Source of the DNA: Mesorhizobium sp. M3A.F.Ca.ET.080.04.2.1
GTDB taxonomy: Bacteria > Pseudomonadota > Alphaproteobacteria > Rhizobiales > Rhizobiaceae
Direction: 5' to 3'
NCBI RefSeq assembly: GCF_003952525.1
Contig: NZ_CP034451.1
Span: 4,030,001 to 4,094,000, forward strand
DNA: 64,000 nucleotides
Shown here: positions 40,134-51,000 of the stretch, piece after piece
Layout: every line of letters starts with the position of its first letter
Position numbering within the stretch: the first letter of the stretch is position 1
Translations under genes and position numbers: made by a program
Notes under the pieces: model-generated
Seen by the model: only the letters and a program-made list of their open reading frames with translations
What the model was told of the DNA's origin: nothing
Databases searched by the model: none

Positions 40134-41663
40134 TCAACGCGCTCCGTATTTGCGCCTGTAAGCGGCAATGAAATCGTCGTCGCTACAGATGCAGCGGCCG
40201 CTGGAGTCCTTGGCCTTCGGATCGTGCAAGTGAGAGCCAAGGGGGCGCAGAAGATTCACCCGAGTGCTCGTCGTCGGGCTCATGGGAAACCCCGCACTAT
40301 GCTTGACCAAATCCGCGGCAAGCATAATCCCGGCAAGCACCGACTGAAAGGCCATCGGAACCACAGTTCGAACGCGGCGACTTCCTTCGCTAAGCTGGAA
40401 CACCAGACCGCCGCAGATAGCCTGCTGATAAAAGGAGCGCAGGGGCTGGCCGACAAACGGGGCTAGCGGTTCAAACGGCACAGCCATCGCTGTAGCCACG
40501 CGAACTACAAAGTCGTTGGGAACTCCGGCATTTGTCTGCAGGAGCGTTTTCACCTGCTCGTGTGCTTCCGGTATTCCGAGTTCCTCGGCAATCAGCTGGT
40601 GCTCGTCCTTGGATTTTCCGGATGGCAGGTACATGCAACAAAGGCAAGCCTGGCCGTCATCGAAACCATGCCGGGAGATACCGAGATCGTGCTCCTGCAT
40701 CCAAGCGTTTGCGATCCATCGCGGCAGTGCACCTTGGACAGCCAGACGGTCGGCGGCGGTGTCAAGCGCCACACCCACTTGGTCTAAGACCCAATTGCCC
40801 CGGCGCGCAACATATTCTGCCCACGTCAGAGGGTGCGCCTCGACCTCAAGGCCAGTCGATCTAAGGGCGGTGGCTGCAAGAACCGCCTTGGACATACCAA
40901 TCTCCGCCTGGCCGGCCAATGCGTAGCGCTGCAGGTTTGAGAGTTCGATCGCTTCGTGATCGATTACATGCAGACGACCCTTGAGATCGGGTTGTCTCGC
41001 TAGCGCCCAAAGCGAGCCATGGCCTATCGCACCGAGCCCAACGAGGTGGGTTTCGCCAAGGTCGACTGGGAAGTCGATCGGGCCAGCCTCCCCGGCTTTG
41101 GTCTTGTCGTAGCTGCATAGCGAGAGGTCGATGGTTTCGTCCAACTCGGCGCCGGTCAACTGGGCGGCGAAGATAGTTCGAAAGACGTTGGCGGCGCCGA
41201 AGCAACTGGCGGCGCCAGCTCCAAAAGGCAGCAGACTTGGGCCAGAGCCCACCGGGTCCGTACGCGACAGCTTTGCCGCCCAACCGTCCGATCCCACGAA
41301 AAAGATCGGGCACCGGAGTGATGGGCGCGTTACCCCTGCAACGACGCAGACGGTGGCAGACTTGCCGGAACGCCGGATGCCGACTTTTGGATTGATCGAC
41401 TTTGCCAAGCGCTCCAGCGCTTGGGCTTGAGAGCTCGCCGCGCTGTCCAGCGGGAGTATCGCCAGAACCGGGTAGAGCCTAGCGAGCAATCTCACCGCAA
41501 GATCTAGTGTCGCCTGGCCTTCGGCGCAGGAAGCGGCCTGATGGTCGAAGGCGACTGCCACGACCTGCTTTTCAAGAGCTGCTTTGAAGTCTCCCAGATG
41601 AAAATCGGCCAGGACCTGAGATGCCGCCGTGGCGGCACGATCGATGAAGTTAGCGAATGCCAT
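40134..41663 (-). CDS. E1-like ubiquitin-activating enzyme (ThiF fold) of a Bil/Bub-type operon
   Basis: A 509-residue protein. Residues 1-200 form an N-terminal domain of unclear fold, possibly an inactive adenylation half. From about 205 it is a ThiF/E1 adenylation domain: LVGLGAIGHGSLWAL (nucleotide loop, 209-214), VIDHEAIELSNLQRY with Asp235 and Arg246. A Cys cluster ACLCCMY (340-343) could hold the catalytic thioester Cys or a metal. The tail has SSGRCICSDDDFIAAYRRKY. E1 activates the ubiquitin-like protein with ATP and passes it to E2. Last gene of the operon, 3 bp after the JAB gene, and convergent with the rlxS remnant. Confidence 0.88.
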   Translation of the reverse strand: MAFANFIDRAATAASQVLADFHLGDFKAALEKQVVAVAFDHQAASCAEGQATLDLAVRLLARLYPVLAILPLDSAASSQAQALERLAKSINPKVGIRRSGKSATVCVVAGVTRPSLRCPIFFVGSDGWAAKLSRTDPVGSGPSLLPFGAGAASCFGAANVFRTIFAAQLTGAELDETIDLSLCSYDKTKAGEAGPIDFPVDLGETHLVGLGAIGHGSLWALARQPDLKGRLHVIDHEAIELSNLQRYALAGQAEIGMSKAVLAATALRSTGLEVEAHPLTWAEYVARRGNWVLDQVGVALDTAADRLAVQGALPRWIANAWMQEHDLGISRHGFDDGQACLCCMYLPSGKSKDEHQLIAEELGIPEAHEQVKTLLQTNAGVPNDFVVRVATAMAVPFEPLAPFVGQPLRSFYQQAICGGLVFQLSEGSRRVRTVVPMAFQSVLAGIMLAADLVKHSAGFPMSPTTSTRVNLLRPLGSHLHDPKAKDSSGRCICSDDDFIAAYRRKYGAR

Positions 41664-41666
41664 TGT

Positions 41667-42155
41667 TCAACTCGATATCATGATCATTCGCGACAGTGCC
41701 GCGGGAGGGAGCGCATTCCATTTGGCCTTTTCGTCAAGCCGATAGGCGGCGACCCGAGCAAAATCGAAAGGCTCGCGGGCGAAATTCGGCACTACCAGCG
41801 ACAGACACCCAACCGTGGTAGCAACCGCATAAGCGTCGTCCGTCGTCGAATGGTAGGCGCGGCCCGGATGGCTGTGAATCTGGGCCAAGAGTTTCAGGCC
41901 GCTTTTGTAGAGCCAGACATTGAGCCGGTGCAGTTCTTCGGCCGCAACGATCACGCAAACGCCATCGTTTGTCCGAATGTGACGCTGCGCCGGGATAACC
42001 GTCTCTGTTACGGCAAAGTGCCGGTCTTGCTGAACGCCGACCCAGAGCGCCATCCCCTCATTGCCTTCGCGACCAACTGAGCGCAGATGCCCATGCGTGG
42101 TCGAGATGCAGCCGCGCGGGAGAGTCACGATCGTTACATCTCTCAAACCAGTCAT
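41667..42155 (-). CDS. JAB/JAMM metallo-isopeptidase (deubiquitinase-like) of the Bil/Bub-type operon
   Basis: A 162-residue protein with the JAMM zinc site: Glu in GNEGMALWVG, then QIHSHPGRAYHSTTDDAY (HxH ... S..D). It would trim or remove the ubiquitin-like protein. The start is the ATG overlapping the E2 stop by 4 nt (ATGA); the frame is open upstream to 42305 but that part is E2 in another frame. In the published Bil order (UBL, E2, E1, peptidase) this gene is last; here it comes before the E1. Confidence 0.9.
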   Translation of the reverse strand: MTGLRDVTIVTLPRGCISTTHGHLRSVGREGNEGMALWVGVQQDRHFAVTETVIPAQRHIRTNDGVCVIVAAEELHRLNVWLYKSGLKLLAQIHSHPGRAYHSTTDDAYAVATTVGCLSLVVPNFAREPFDFARVAAYRLDEKAKWNALPPAALSRMIMISS

Positions 42156-42769
42156 TCTTGTATCGCCTGAGGGGATACCACCATTCCTACGATTGCCGGT
42201 GGGAGTTGAATCTGCAACTGCTCTATAGGAATGATTCCGTACTTGATGATCTTGTCCAGGATGAAGGCCAAACAGCCTTCGCCAGAACCCCGATGAAGTA
42301 GCCATGGATCACCTGAATGGGCTGGATTGTCGTGGTATTCCCGGACGCCCGCCATGCACAGGAATGGTTCGTCCTCGGGACTGTTGGCCTGGATGAAGTC
42401 CGTCAGCGGCACGGCGTTCTGCTGGATGAGAGCTCCTATCATCTCCGGCGGCGTTCCGGGCAGCGGCGGACGTCTAAGCATTTTCAGGTATAGATCTTTC
42501 CGGGCAATCGGATGACGCGTAAACGGATCGACGAAGACCACGGACGGTGGTCTTAAGTCGTAGTCGGTGAAGTCGACCTCGCTCGCTGCGCTGATCACCC
42601 GTGGTTTTAACTTGAGGCTTGCGAAAATGAAGAAAGCGCGCGGAAAGGTCGCCTCGATCAAGAAGCAGCCCTGAGCCCGATAGACATCAGCATATGGCCG
42701 GAACCGGCCGATCTCCCGATCAAACTTCGCTCGGGAGACCTCCGGATCCACACTTTGGGGTTTAGGCAC
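42152..42769 (-). CDS. E2-like ubiquitin-conjugating protein of the Bil/Bub-type operon
   Basis: A 205-residue prokaryotic E2-like protein. The likely catalytic Cys is Cys138 in DEPFLCMAGVREYHDN, followed by PAHSGDPWLLHRGSGEG; this Cys...H...W pattern is typical of bacterial E2 folds found next to ThiF and JAB genes. The N-terminal part (RFRPYADVYRAQGCFLIEAT) fits the UBC alpha/beta core. Starts with GTG, overlapping the UBL stop by 8 bp, and its stop overlaps the JAB start. Function inferred from neighbours. Confidence 0.82.
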   Translation of the reverse strand: MPKPQSVDPEVSRAKFDREIGRFRPYADVYRAQGCFLIEATFPRAFFIFASLKLKPRVISAASEVDFTDYDLRPPSVVFVDPFTRHPIARKDLYLKMLRRPPLPGTPPEMIGALIQQNAVPLTDFIQANSPEDEPFLCMAGVREYHDNPAHSGDPWLLHRGSGEGCLAFILDKIIKYGIIPIEQLQIQLPPAIVGMVVSPQAIQE

Positions 42770-43058
42770 CTGCGACGCCCGCCTTCAGGCTGAGGAACAG
42801 GGTCACAGTATTCGGGAAACCGAAATCGCCAAGCTTCTTGTCGACGTCGAGCAAGTTGCCGGCCTCATCCTTCAATTCCCAATTCTCGGCTGGTTGGGCG
42901 ACATTCTGCGTGTTCTCAAGGGCTTTGGTACGAATGACGTGAAGCGGCTGGTTGGGATTGGCTTCGACCTGCGTGGGCTGGCCGTTCACCACCATCGTGA
43001 TCTCGATCTTGCCCGGCCCGCCGCCGTGATTATCGCCCTTACCCGAATCCTTCGACAT
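42762..43058 (-). CDS. Ubiquitin-like protein, first gene of the Bil/Bub-type operon
   Basis: 98 residues. A flexible Gly-rich head (SKDSGKGDNHGGGPG) precedes a beta-grasp-like domain (KIEITMVVNGQPTQVEANPN, HVIRTKALENT, WELKDEAGNLLD, KLGDFGFPNTVTLFLSL). The C-terminus is KAGVAGA, without the Gly-Gly of eukaryotic ubiquitin; Gly97 followed by Ala98 implies one-residue trimming or direct use of Ala. I think it belongs to the DUF2604-type UBLs but could not check. Start is the ATG (MSKDSG); an in-frame extension to 43091 lacks support. Confidence 0.82.
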   Translation of the reverse strand: MSKDSGKGDNHGGGPGKIEITMVVNGQPTQVEANPNQPLHVIRTKALENTQNVAQPAENWELKDEAGNLLDVDKKLGDFGFPNTVTLFLSLKAGVAGA

Positions 43059-44608
<1,550 letters not shown>

Positions 44609-44640
44609 GCGGATTGCCGTGTATTAAACCGCTTTTCCTT

Positions 44641-44655
44641 TGGCACGCATATTGC
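44641..44655 (+). promoter_or_regulatory. Sigma-54 (nif-type) promoter
   Basis: TGGCACGCATATTGC matches the TGGCAC-N5-TTGC consensus with GG and GC 10 bases apart. It points toward the S9 peptidase gene 380 bp downstream, with a possible 80-codon frame in between. Confidence 0.72.
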
Positions 44656-44763
44656 GCCCTATCGGTAAACCTCGTCATGGGCCGGCGGCAATCGCTCGGA
44701 GATTGTCGAAATAGCACAATCTGCCGGGGTGACATCCGGCCCGACTAGAGCAGGACCTTTCAG

Positions 44764-45006
44764 ATGATGCAGAAAAGCAAGCGGCCATACTCGCGGGGAA
44801 ATAGTCGCGTCAGGGCTGCATGGACGCTCTTTCCTGGTTGTTTCGGCGACGGACGCCAACTCTTCAATCGGCACCCGAACCAGTGCCTGGATGTCCAAGG
44901 AGCGCCCCTGTTGCGCGTGCCTGGCTGCACCCGCGTGCTGGCTCTCCTCCAAGGCGACGCTCGGCGCTGCTGCAGACCGGCGACGAGAACCCAACTTCAA
45001 AATTAG
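44764..45006 (+). CDS. Possible small ORF behind the nif-type promoter
   Basis: An 80-codon frame (MMQKSKRPYSRG...) with AGGA about 8 bases before its ATG, located about 100 bp after the predicted nif-type transcription start. It is Arg- and Cys-rich with no recognisable motif. It may be a remnant or not a gene at all; kept only because of its promoter context. Confidence 0.25.
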   Translation: MMQKSKRPYSRGNSRVRAAWTLFPGCFGDGRQLFNRHPNQCLDVQGAPLLRVPGCTRVLALLQGDARRCCRPATRTQLQN

Positions 45007-45036
45007 CATTCCGAAAACCGAAAGAAGTGAACAGGT

Positions 45037-47343
45037 ATGTCCAGGATCGGCGCTTTGACGCGCGCGGCATGGCGATCGGCAACTCAGACGCTGGCCAAGG
45101 GTTCGAAAAGTTTACACCCGACGCTAGCGCCGGCCGATTTCAAGCGCGCACTTACGATCAACGATCGATATGGCGGGCTCACTGTCAATGTCCCCAAAAT
45201 GCCTTTCTGGCTGACCGGGGGTGAAGCCTTCGTCTACCGCCGGACTAGCCACGGCGAGCAGCAGTTCATGCAGGTCGATGCTGCCACGGGTTTCAAGCGG
45301 CCCGCTTTCGATCAGGCGCGTCTGGCGGCAGCGCTAAACAAGGTGAGCCATGAGAGCTATCAAGCCGGCAATCTTCCGTTCGACCGTTTCGAACTGAGTG
45401 AGGATGGTCGCAGGCTCGACTTCCAGATTGAAGACACCCGGTGGAGCTGCGACCTTGCAAGCTATGACTGTACCAGCACCACATTCGATGCAAGGAAAGG
45501 GGACCGTAGGGAGCTCAGCCACCGCTACACGCCGCCAGCGGAGAACAACCCCGACAAGAGCAACGCGTCGCCCGACGGCAAATGGATCGCCTATATCAAG
45601 AACTGCAACGTTTTCCTGCGCAGCGAGGACGGATTGCAGGATGTTCCTCTGAGCCGGGACGGAGCCGAAGGCAATTGCTACGTCTTTTCGACGCTGAGCT
45701 GGTCGCCGGACTCGCGCCACCTCGCCGCTTACCTTGTTCGCCCCGGCTATAGGCGAGAGGTCCGCTACCTCAATTCATCGACGGACCAGTTGGAGCGGGA
45801 ATATTCAACAATATTCTATCCCAGGCCGGGCGATGTCCTTCCGCTGCCCCAACCAGTCCTGTTCGACATTGCCGGCCGGCGCCAGATCGTGATTGACGGT
45901 GCCCTCTTCTCGAACGTCTTCGAACTTTCCCCTCTCCGGTGGTGGGCGGACAGCCGCGGCTTCACTTTCGAATATAACCAGCGCGGGCATCAGCTCTATC
46001 GCTTGGTCGAGGTAGACGCCGCCTCGGGCCGCGGGCGCTCCCTGATCGATGAGACCAGCGAGACATTCGTGGATTATTTGCCGCTGGGGCATGGCCAGGA
46101 GGATGCCGGAAAAATCTTCCGTTACGATGTCGATGACGGGAAGGAGATCATCTGGGCATCAGAGCGCGACGGGTATGAGCATTTGTATCTTTTCAACGGC
46201 CGGACAGGCGCGCTCGAAAACCAGATCACCCGAGGTGAGTGGGTCGTCCGGAGGGTCAACCATGTCGATCCGGTGAAGCGTCAGATCTGGTTCGAGGCGA
46301 GCGGGATGAACTCGCAGGAGGACCCCTATTGGGTCCATGCTTACCGCATCGGCTTTGACGGCAAGGGACTGACTGCACTGACGCCCGAACCGGCCAACCA
46401 CCATATCGAGTTCTCGCCTGACAGGCGCTATTATGTCGATCTCTGGTCACGCATCGATCTGCCCCCGCGCATGGCACTCTACCGCGCCAGCGACAATGCC
46501 AAGCTCCAGCAGATCGAGACGGCCGACATTTCCGAGCTCGTCGCCGCAGGCTGGCAGCCGCCGCTCAGTTTCCATTCCAAGGGGCGCGACGGCAAAACTG
46601 ACATCTGGGGTGTGCTCCACCTGCCAGCCAACTTCGACCCGACGAAGAAATACCCGGTTGTGGAGAATATCTATGCTGGACCCCACGGCTCCTTCGTCCC
46701 AAAATCCTTCTCGCGGTGGACAGAGCCGCTCACGCAGCTGGGCTTCGTCGTTGCTCAGATCGACGGCATGGGCACCAACAACCGCTCCCGCGCCTTCCAT
46801 GATGTTGCTTGGAAGAATCTGAAGGACGCAGGATTTCCCGATCGCATTCTGTGGCACAAGGCGGCGGCCGCGCAATATCCATGGTACGACATATCCAACG
46901 TCGGCATTTTTGGCGCATCCGCCGGCGGCCAGAGTGCAGTCAGCGCGCTGCTCTTTCACCCCGATTTCTACAAGGTCGCCGTCGCCAAAAACGGCTGCTT
47001 CGACAACAGGATAGACAAGACCTGGTGGAATGAACTGTGGATGGGGTGGCCGGTCGGCATTGAATATTCGCAATCCTCCGCCGTTGACAATGCTCACAGG
47101 CTGCAGGGCAAGCTGATGATCGCGGTCGGCGAAATGGATGATAATGTCGATCCGTTTTGCTCGTTCCAGCTTGCCGATCGACTCATCAAGGCAGGAAAAG
47201 ATTTTGACATTGTCTACGTTCCTGGTGCCAATCACCATACTCTAGGCACCTACACCGAGCGCAAACTCCTAGACTTCTTCGTTCGCAACATTCTCGGTCA
47301 GACCCCGCCCGACTGGAACAGCAAACCGATCGAGCTGGAGTAG
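45037..47343 (+). CDS. S9 family prolyl oligopeptidase / dipeptidyl peptidase IV-like enzyme
   Basis: A 768-residue serine peptidase. Residues 130-480 are the beta-propeller (DPP IV N-terminal type: SPDGKWIAYIKN, LSWSPDSRHLAAYLV, EIIWASERDGYEHLYLF). The C-terminal alpha/beta hydrolase has IFGASAGGQSAVSAL (nucleophile Ser in GxSxGG), Asp in VGEMDDNVDP and His in PGANHHTLG, all in the right order. No clear signal peptide. It lies downstream of a NifA/sigma-54-type promoter, so nodule expression is possible. Substrate unknown; family members remove X-Pro dipeptides or cut small peptides. Confidence 0.9.
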   Translation: MSRIGALTRAAWRSATQTLAKGSKSLHPTLAPADFKRALTINDRYGGLTVNVPKMPFWLTGGEAFVYRRTSHGEQQFMQVDAATGFKRPAFDQARLAAALNKVSHESYQAGNLPFDRFELSEDGRRLDFQIEDTRWSCDLASYDCTSTTFDARKGDRRELSHRYTPPAENNPDKSNASPDGKWIAYIKNCNVFLRSEDGLQDVPLSRDGAEGNCYVFSTLSWSPDSRHLAAYLVRPGYRREVRYLNSSTDQLEREYSTIFYPRPGDVLPLPQPVLFDIAGRRQIVIDGALFSNVFELSPLRWWADSRGFTFEYNQRGHQLYRLVEVDAASGRGRSLIDETSETFVDYLPLGHGQEDAGKIFRYDVDDGKEIIWASERDGYEHLYLFNGRTGALENQITRGEWVVRRVNHVDPVKRQIWFEASGMNSQEDPYWVHAYRIGFDGKGLTALTPEPANHHIEFSPDRRYYVDLWSRIDLPPRMALYRASDNAKLQQIETADISELVAAGWQPPLSFHSKGRDGKTDIWGVLHLPANFDPTKKYPVVENIYAGPHGSFVPKSFSRWTEPLTQLGFVVAQIDGMGTNNRSRAFHDVAWKNLKDAGFPDRILWHKAAAAQYPWYDISNVGIFGASAGGQSAVSALLFHPDFYKVAVAKNGCFDNRIDKTWWNELWMGWPVGIEYSQSSAVDNAHRLQGKLMIAVGEMDDNVDPFCSFQLADRLIKAGKDFDIVYVPGANHHTLGTYTERKLLDFFVRNILGQTPPDWNSKPIELE

Positions 47344-48004
47344 CTTGTGGCTCTTGCAATTGTTAGCTCGCCTTATCGGCTGTAATCAGGGCGAGGCGCG
47401 AGCAAATCTGCACCGAAGGACGATCGTGGAGTCTAGGACTTGCGCTGCGTATTGAGGATAGGCTCGCCGCGACGTTGGTCTGAGCAAACTGCTTGATAGG
47501 CACGCCTGCAGACCGCGTGTGTGCGATTGCAAGATCCCCTATCAGCCTGGTGTGAAGCGTTCAGGGGAAAAGCCGCACCCAACGCCGCTTCCGCTCGCCG
47601 TAACGCTACGGCGGTGCGGCCCACCCGATCCGCTCGACGAGCATAGGAACACATAGGTCCCCGAACGGACGATTACCTTGGCAATAGAAGACCCTCGTCG
47701 GTCATCGCCGCTGTGGGTGGCAGCCCGTCGGTCTGGAGCTGCCACGATTCTCATCCTCGCGTCACATATGAGCTGAAGCTTTCCGGATCGGGTATCCAAT
47801 CGGCATCCAGTTGCTCGGCGATATGGTTGAATTCTACCTCAGGACAAGAGTGAGTAGAGCAGCCCCGCTACGAAAATCCTATCCTGGTTCGTTTGACGCA
47901 TCGACTATTCAGATTGATTGGCGTGATACCCGGCGCGGCCGCAACACGCTAGGCCGTCAACCGCTGAGCAGAAAACCAGCCTTCGCCTTCCGCGGCGGCG
48001 GACC
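47344..48004. other. Gene-free stretch before the effector gene
   Basis: About 660 bp with no supported gene. A minus-strand frame near 47542-47799 is faintly transposase-like but has no definite motif. Confidence 0.35.
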
Positions 48005-48034
48005 TCGTCAGCCTTTCGAAAGCTTGCCTGAGTA
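48005..48034 (+). promoter_or_regulatory. tts box (TtsI-binding type III secretion promoter)
   Basis: The segment contains CGTCAGCCTTTCGAAAGCTT followed by GCCTGAGTA, very close to the rhizobial tts-box consensus (GTCAGCTT...TCGAAAGCT...C.GA..TA). TtsI, induced by flavonoids through NodD, activates type III effector genes at such boxes. Confidence 0.85.
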
Positions 48035-48068
48035 GGTTGCTCATGTGATCTGTGGAAGTGAGGCTAGC

Positions 48069-51000
48069 GTGCACCCGTACAAACTGGACATTCATCGTAG
48101 CAGCTTGGCTGCAGGTGCAGCACGCCGTACCGCACGAGCAAGCGGACAAGCCGGCCAAGCCGGTTTTGAGCAGCACTTGGGCGAATTGCAGGCGGCGGAT
48201 GAGTTGATGAGTGCACCAGGCGAGGATGTCCTCGTCAATGGCTCGCATGGCAAAGGTGAGTTGAGACCAACGAAGAGGCAGAGGATCCAAAGCAATCTGC
48301 AGCATGCTGTCACTGAGCGGCAACCAGGTCAGGTTGGTGACTCAGGCGCTCGCGCGATGATGCAACTCCCTGCCCATCAGGTGGGTACATCGGAACGGGA
48401 GGCGCAGCTCGCGATGCAGGGGGATGAGCACGAATACACCCCAGCGCCGCATCTCGATGGGTCGATGCCCTCGACAGTGCAGCCGGATCGTCCAATTGTG
48501 GCCCCCGACGGTGCCGACAAGCGTCCTGTTTATTCCAACGATGCCACCGCCATCGAAGGGCTGAAGTCTGCACTCCTTGCGGGTAAAGCCAGGCCGGACA
48601 CGGTCACTCGCAGCGCAAATTCTCTTTTCGGCTTTAGTCGTTGGCTCTTTCAAAACAAAAAGCCAGGGTTTGCTGCTCGGCTTTACCATCCGTCGCTGAG
48701 CCAGGATCTCGAGGAGTACGAGAGTAGGGGTGGTTCCTCCACAGTGGCTGGCGCACTGCGTCAACTGATGAAGCCGATAGGCGGAGCCGCCCCGATTGTG
48801 GGTCGCGCTGTCCTGAACCCCCATCCTGACGACGCCGCGCTCACTAGACATTTCAGATCCGCGAGCGGCTACGCAACTGCTCTTAACCATTTCAGTCATT
48901 ACCTACGTCAAAATGACAAGCTCGGGATTGCGGGCCGGATTTACGATGAATCGCTGGATAAAGATGTTGAGAGCTACAAGGCCGCCTCCTCTACTCGTGG
49001 AGCTCCGATCGAATCTGCACTGGTTTATATCCGCAAGCACCCGCCGCGCGTTATACTCGGGAGTCATCTGGAAAACGCGGTCAGCATGGAGGCTCGTCCC
49101 CGTGGCGACGCTGCTCAGCATACCGCACCACAGCAGGGATTCGATTGGCCAGAGGAGCTCCTGCCGGTAGGTTATAAGGAGGGCACCGATCTACCATTGT
49201 CTCTCGCCCCAACCGCGCACCAACACCAAGCACCCGACTTTGGAGAGGCCGTCCCTCACTTGAACTGGCGCCACGGCGACCAGGGCGCCCCGGAGGGGCT
49301 GGTAGCTGCACGGGACAGGAGCAGCCCGCTGCCAAGCGAGGCGGTGCCACATAAATCTGGACGGGGACTCGCTACGCAGCCCAGATTGTGGGCGGAGAAA
49401 TCCGCCTCGCCAGAGCTCTTTCGACGGCGGGCGGAGCAGGCTCTGCCGGCGTCCGCCAGAGGTGTGGAGACATCCTCCGCGGTTGATGAAGCCGCCGCTC
49501 GCCAAGCTTTGGCTTGGTTGCAGCAGGAGATGGAGGGGATCGAACCGATGCAGGATCCTCATAAGGTGGCTACACCGGAATCTGAGGCGCAGCTCGTCAG
49601 GCAGAGGGATGAACACGAATCCACCCCAGCACCGCATCCCGGAGGTGGTGGTTCGATGTCCTCGACAGTGCAGCCGGATCGTCCAATTGTAGTCCCCAAC
49701 GGTTCCGACAAGCGTCCTGTCTATTCCAACGATGCGACCGCTATCGAAGGGCTGAGGGCAGCATTCCACGCGGGTAAGGCCAGCGCGAACACGGTCACTT
49801 TCAATGTAAATTCTCTTTTCGGCTTTAGTCGGTGGCTCCTTCAAAACAACAAGCCAGGGTTTGCTGCTCGGCTTTACCATTCGTCGCTGGATCAGGATCT
49901 CAAGGAGTACGAGAGTACGGGTGGTTCCTCCACCGTGGCTGGCGCACTGCGTTACCTCAAGAAGTCGACAAGCGGAGCCCCGATTATGGGTCGCCCTCTC
50001 GTGATCCCCTATCCTGACGATGCCGAGCTCATTAGAGATTACAGAGCCGCTTCGACCAAGGAGTACCTGGCAGCGCCTGCGACCGGACGGAATCCAGATA
50101 CCGTGGGCGGCTATACAAATTTTCTTAGACATTTTAGCCAGTATCTGCGTCAAAATAACAAGCCTGGGATTGCCGCTCGGATTCACGACAAATCGCTGGA
50201 TAAAGATGTTGAGAGCTTCAAGGCTGTCTCCTATGGTAATAGACTAAGTATCGGTTCTGCATTGGCTCACCTCCGGGATATCCTGCCGCGCATTGTGCTC
50301 GGGCGCGAAACTGTCCTTGCTGCTCATCCGGCAGACGCAGTCACCAGGCGCGTTGGGGCCGCTGCTGAAGCTGGGCCAGCGGCACCGGCAAGAGCTCCCC
50401 AACCCGCCTCGCCAGCAACCGCTAAGCTGCCAGGCACCTACCGCGGCCTTCCACTGGTTGATGTGACCACACTGACGACCAGTTCCTCTGGGGCTCAGAT
50501 CGGGGCGCTCGATCCGACAGCCCCGTCCAACGTTGCAACGGGGCGGGTGCTCGGCGCCGCCGAATGGCTGAGCGACGCCCATGTCCAGAGAGATTACAAT
50601 TTGCTGGAGCGGCAACTGCAGGGGATCAATCCGGCGCTCGCTGCCCGGACTCGGCTGGTGGATCCTTCCGTATCCCATCTACTGCGACACACGTCGCCGC
50701 AAGACGCTCGAGGCATATTGCAGTCCATCTATAATCAAAACAACGCCACAGCCGACTTCCTGTTCTTGCCAGTGAATAATGGCACGGCTACTAGCCCCGG
50801 CACCCATTGGTCGCTGCTGCTCGTTGATCGCCGCGACCCCGAAAGGCGGTTCGCCTATCACTACGACTCCCTCCAGCGAGAGGGATATAACGACGTGCCT
50901 GCAAAACAGCTCGCAGGACTGCTGAATGCTACCTTGGCGCCAGCCCCCATGGCCAGACAGACGAACCATTATGATTGCGGCGTATTTGTCCTGGAGGGCA

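Noticed and set aside
49191..50186. A 331-codon minus-strand frame inside the effector gene
   Set aside because: Mirrors the internal duplication of the effector on the other strand; not protein-like.
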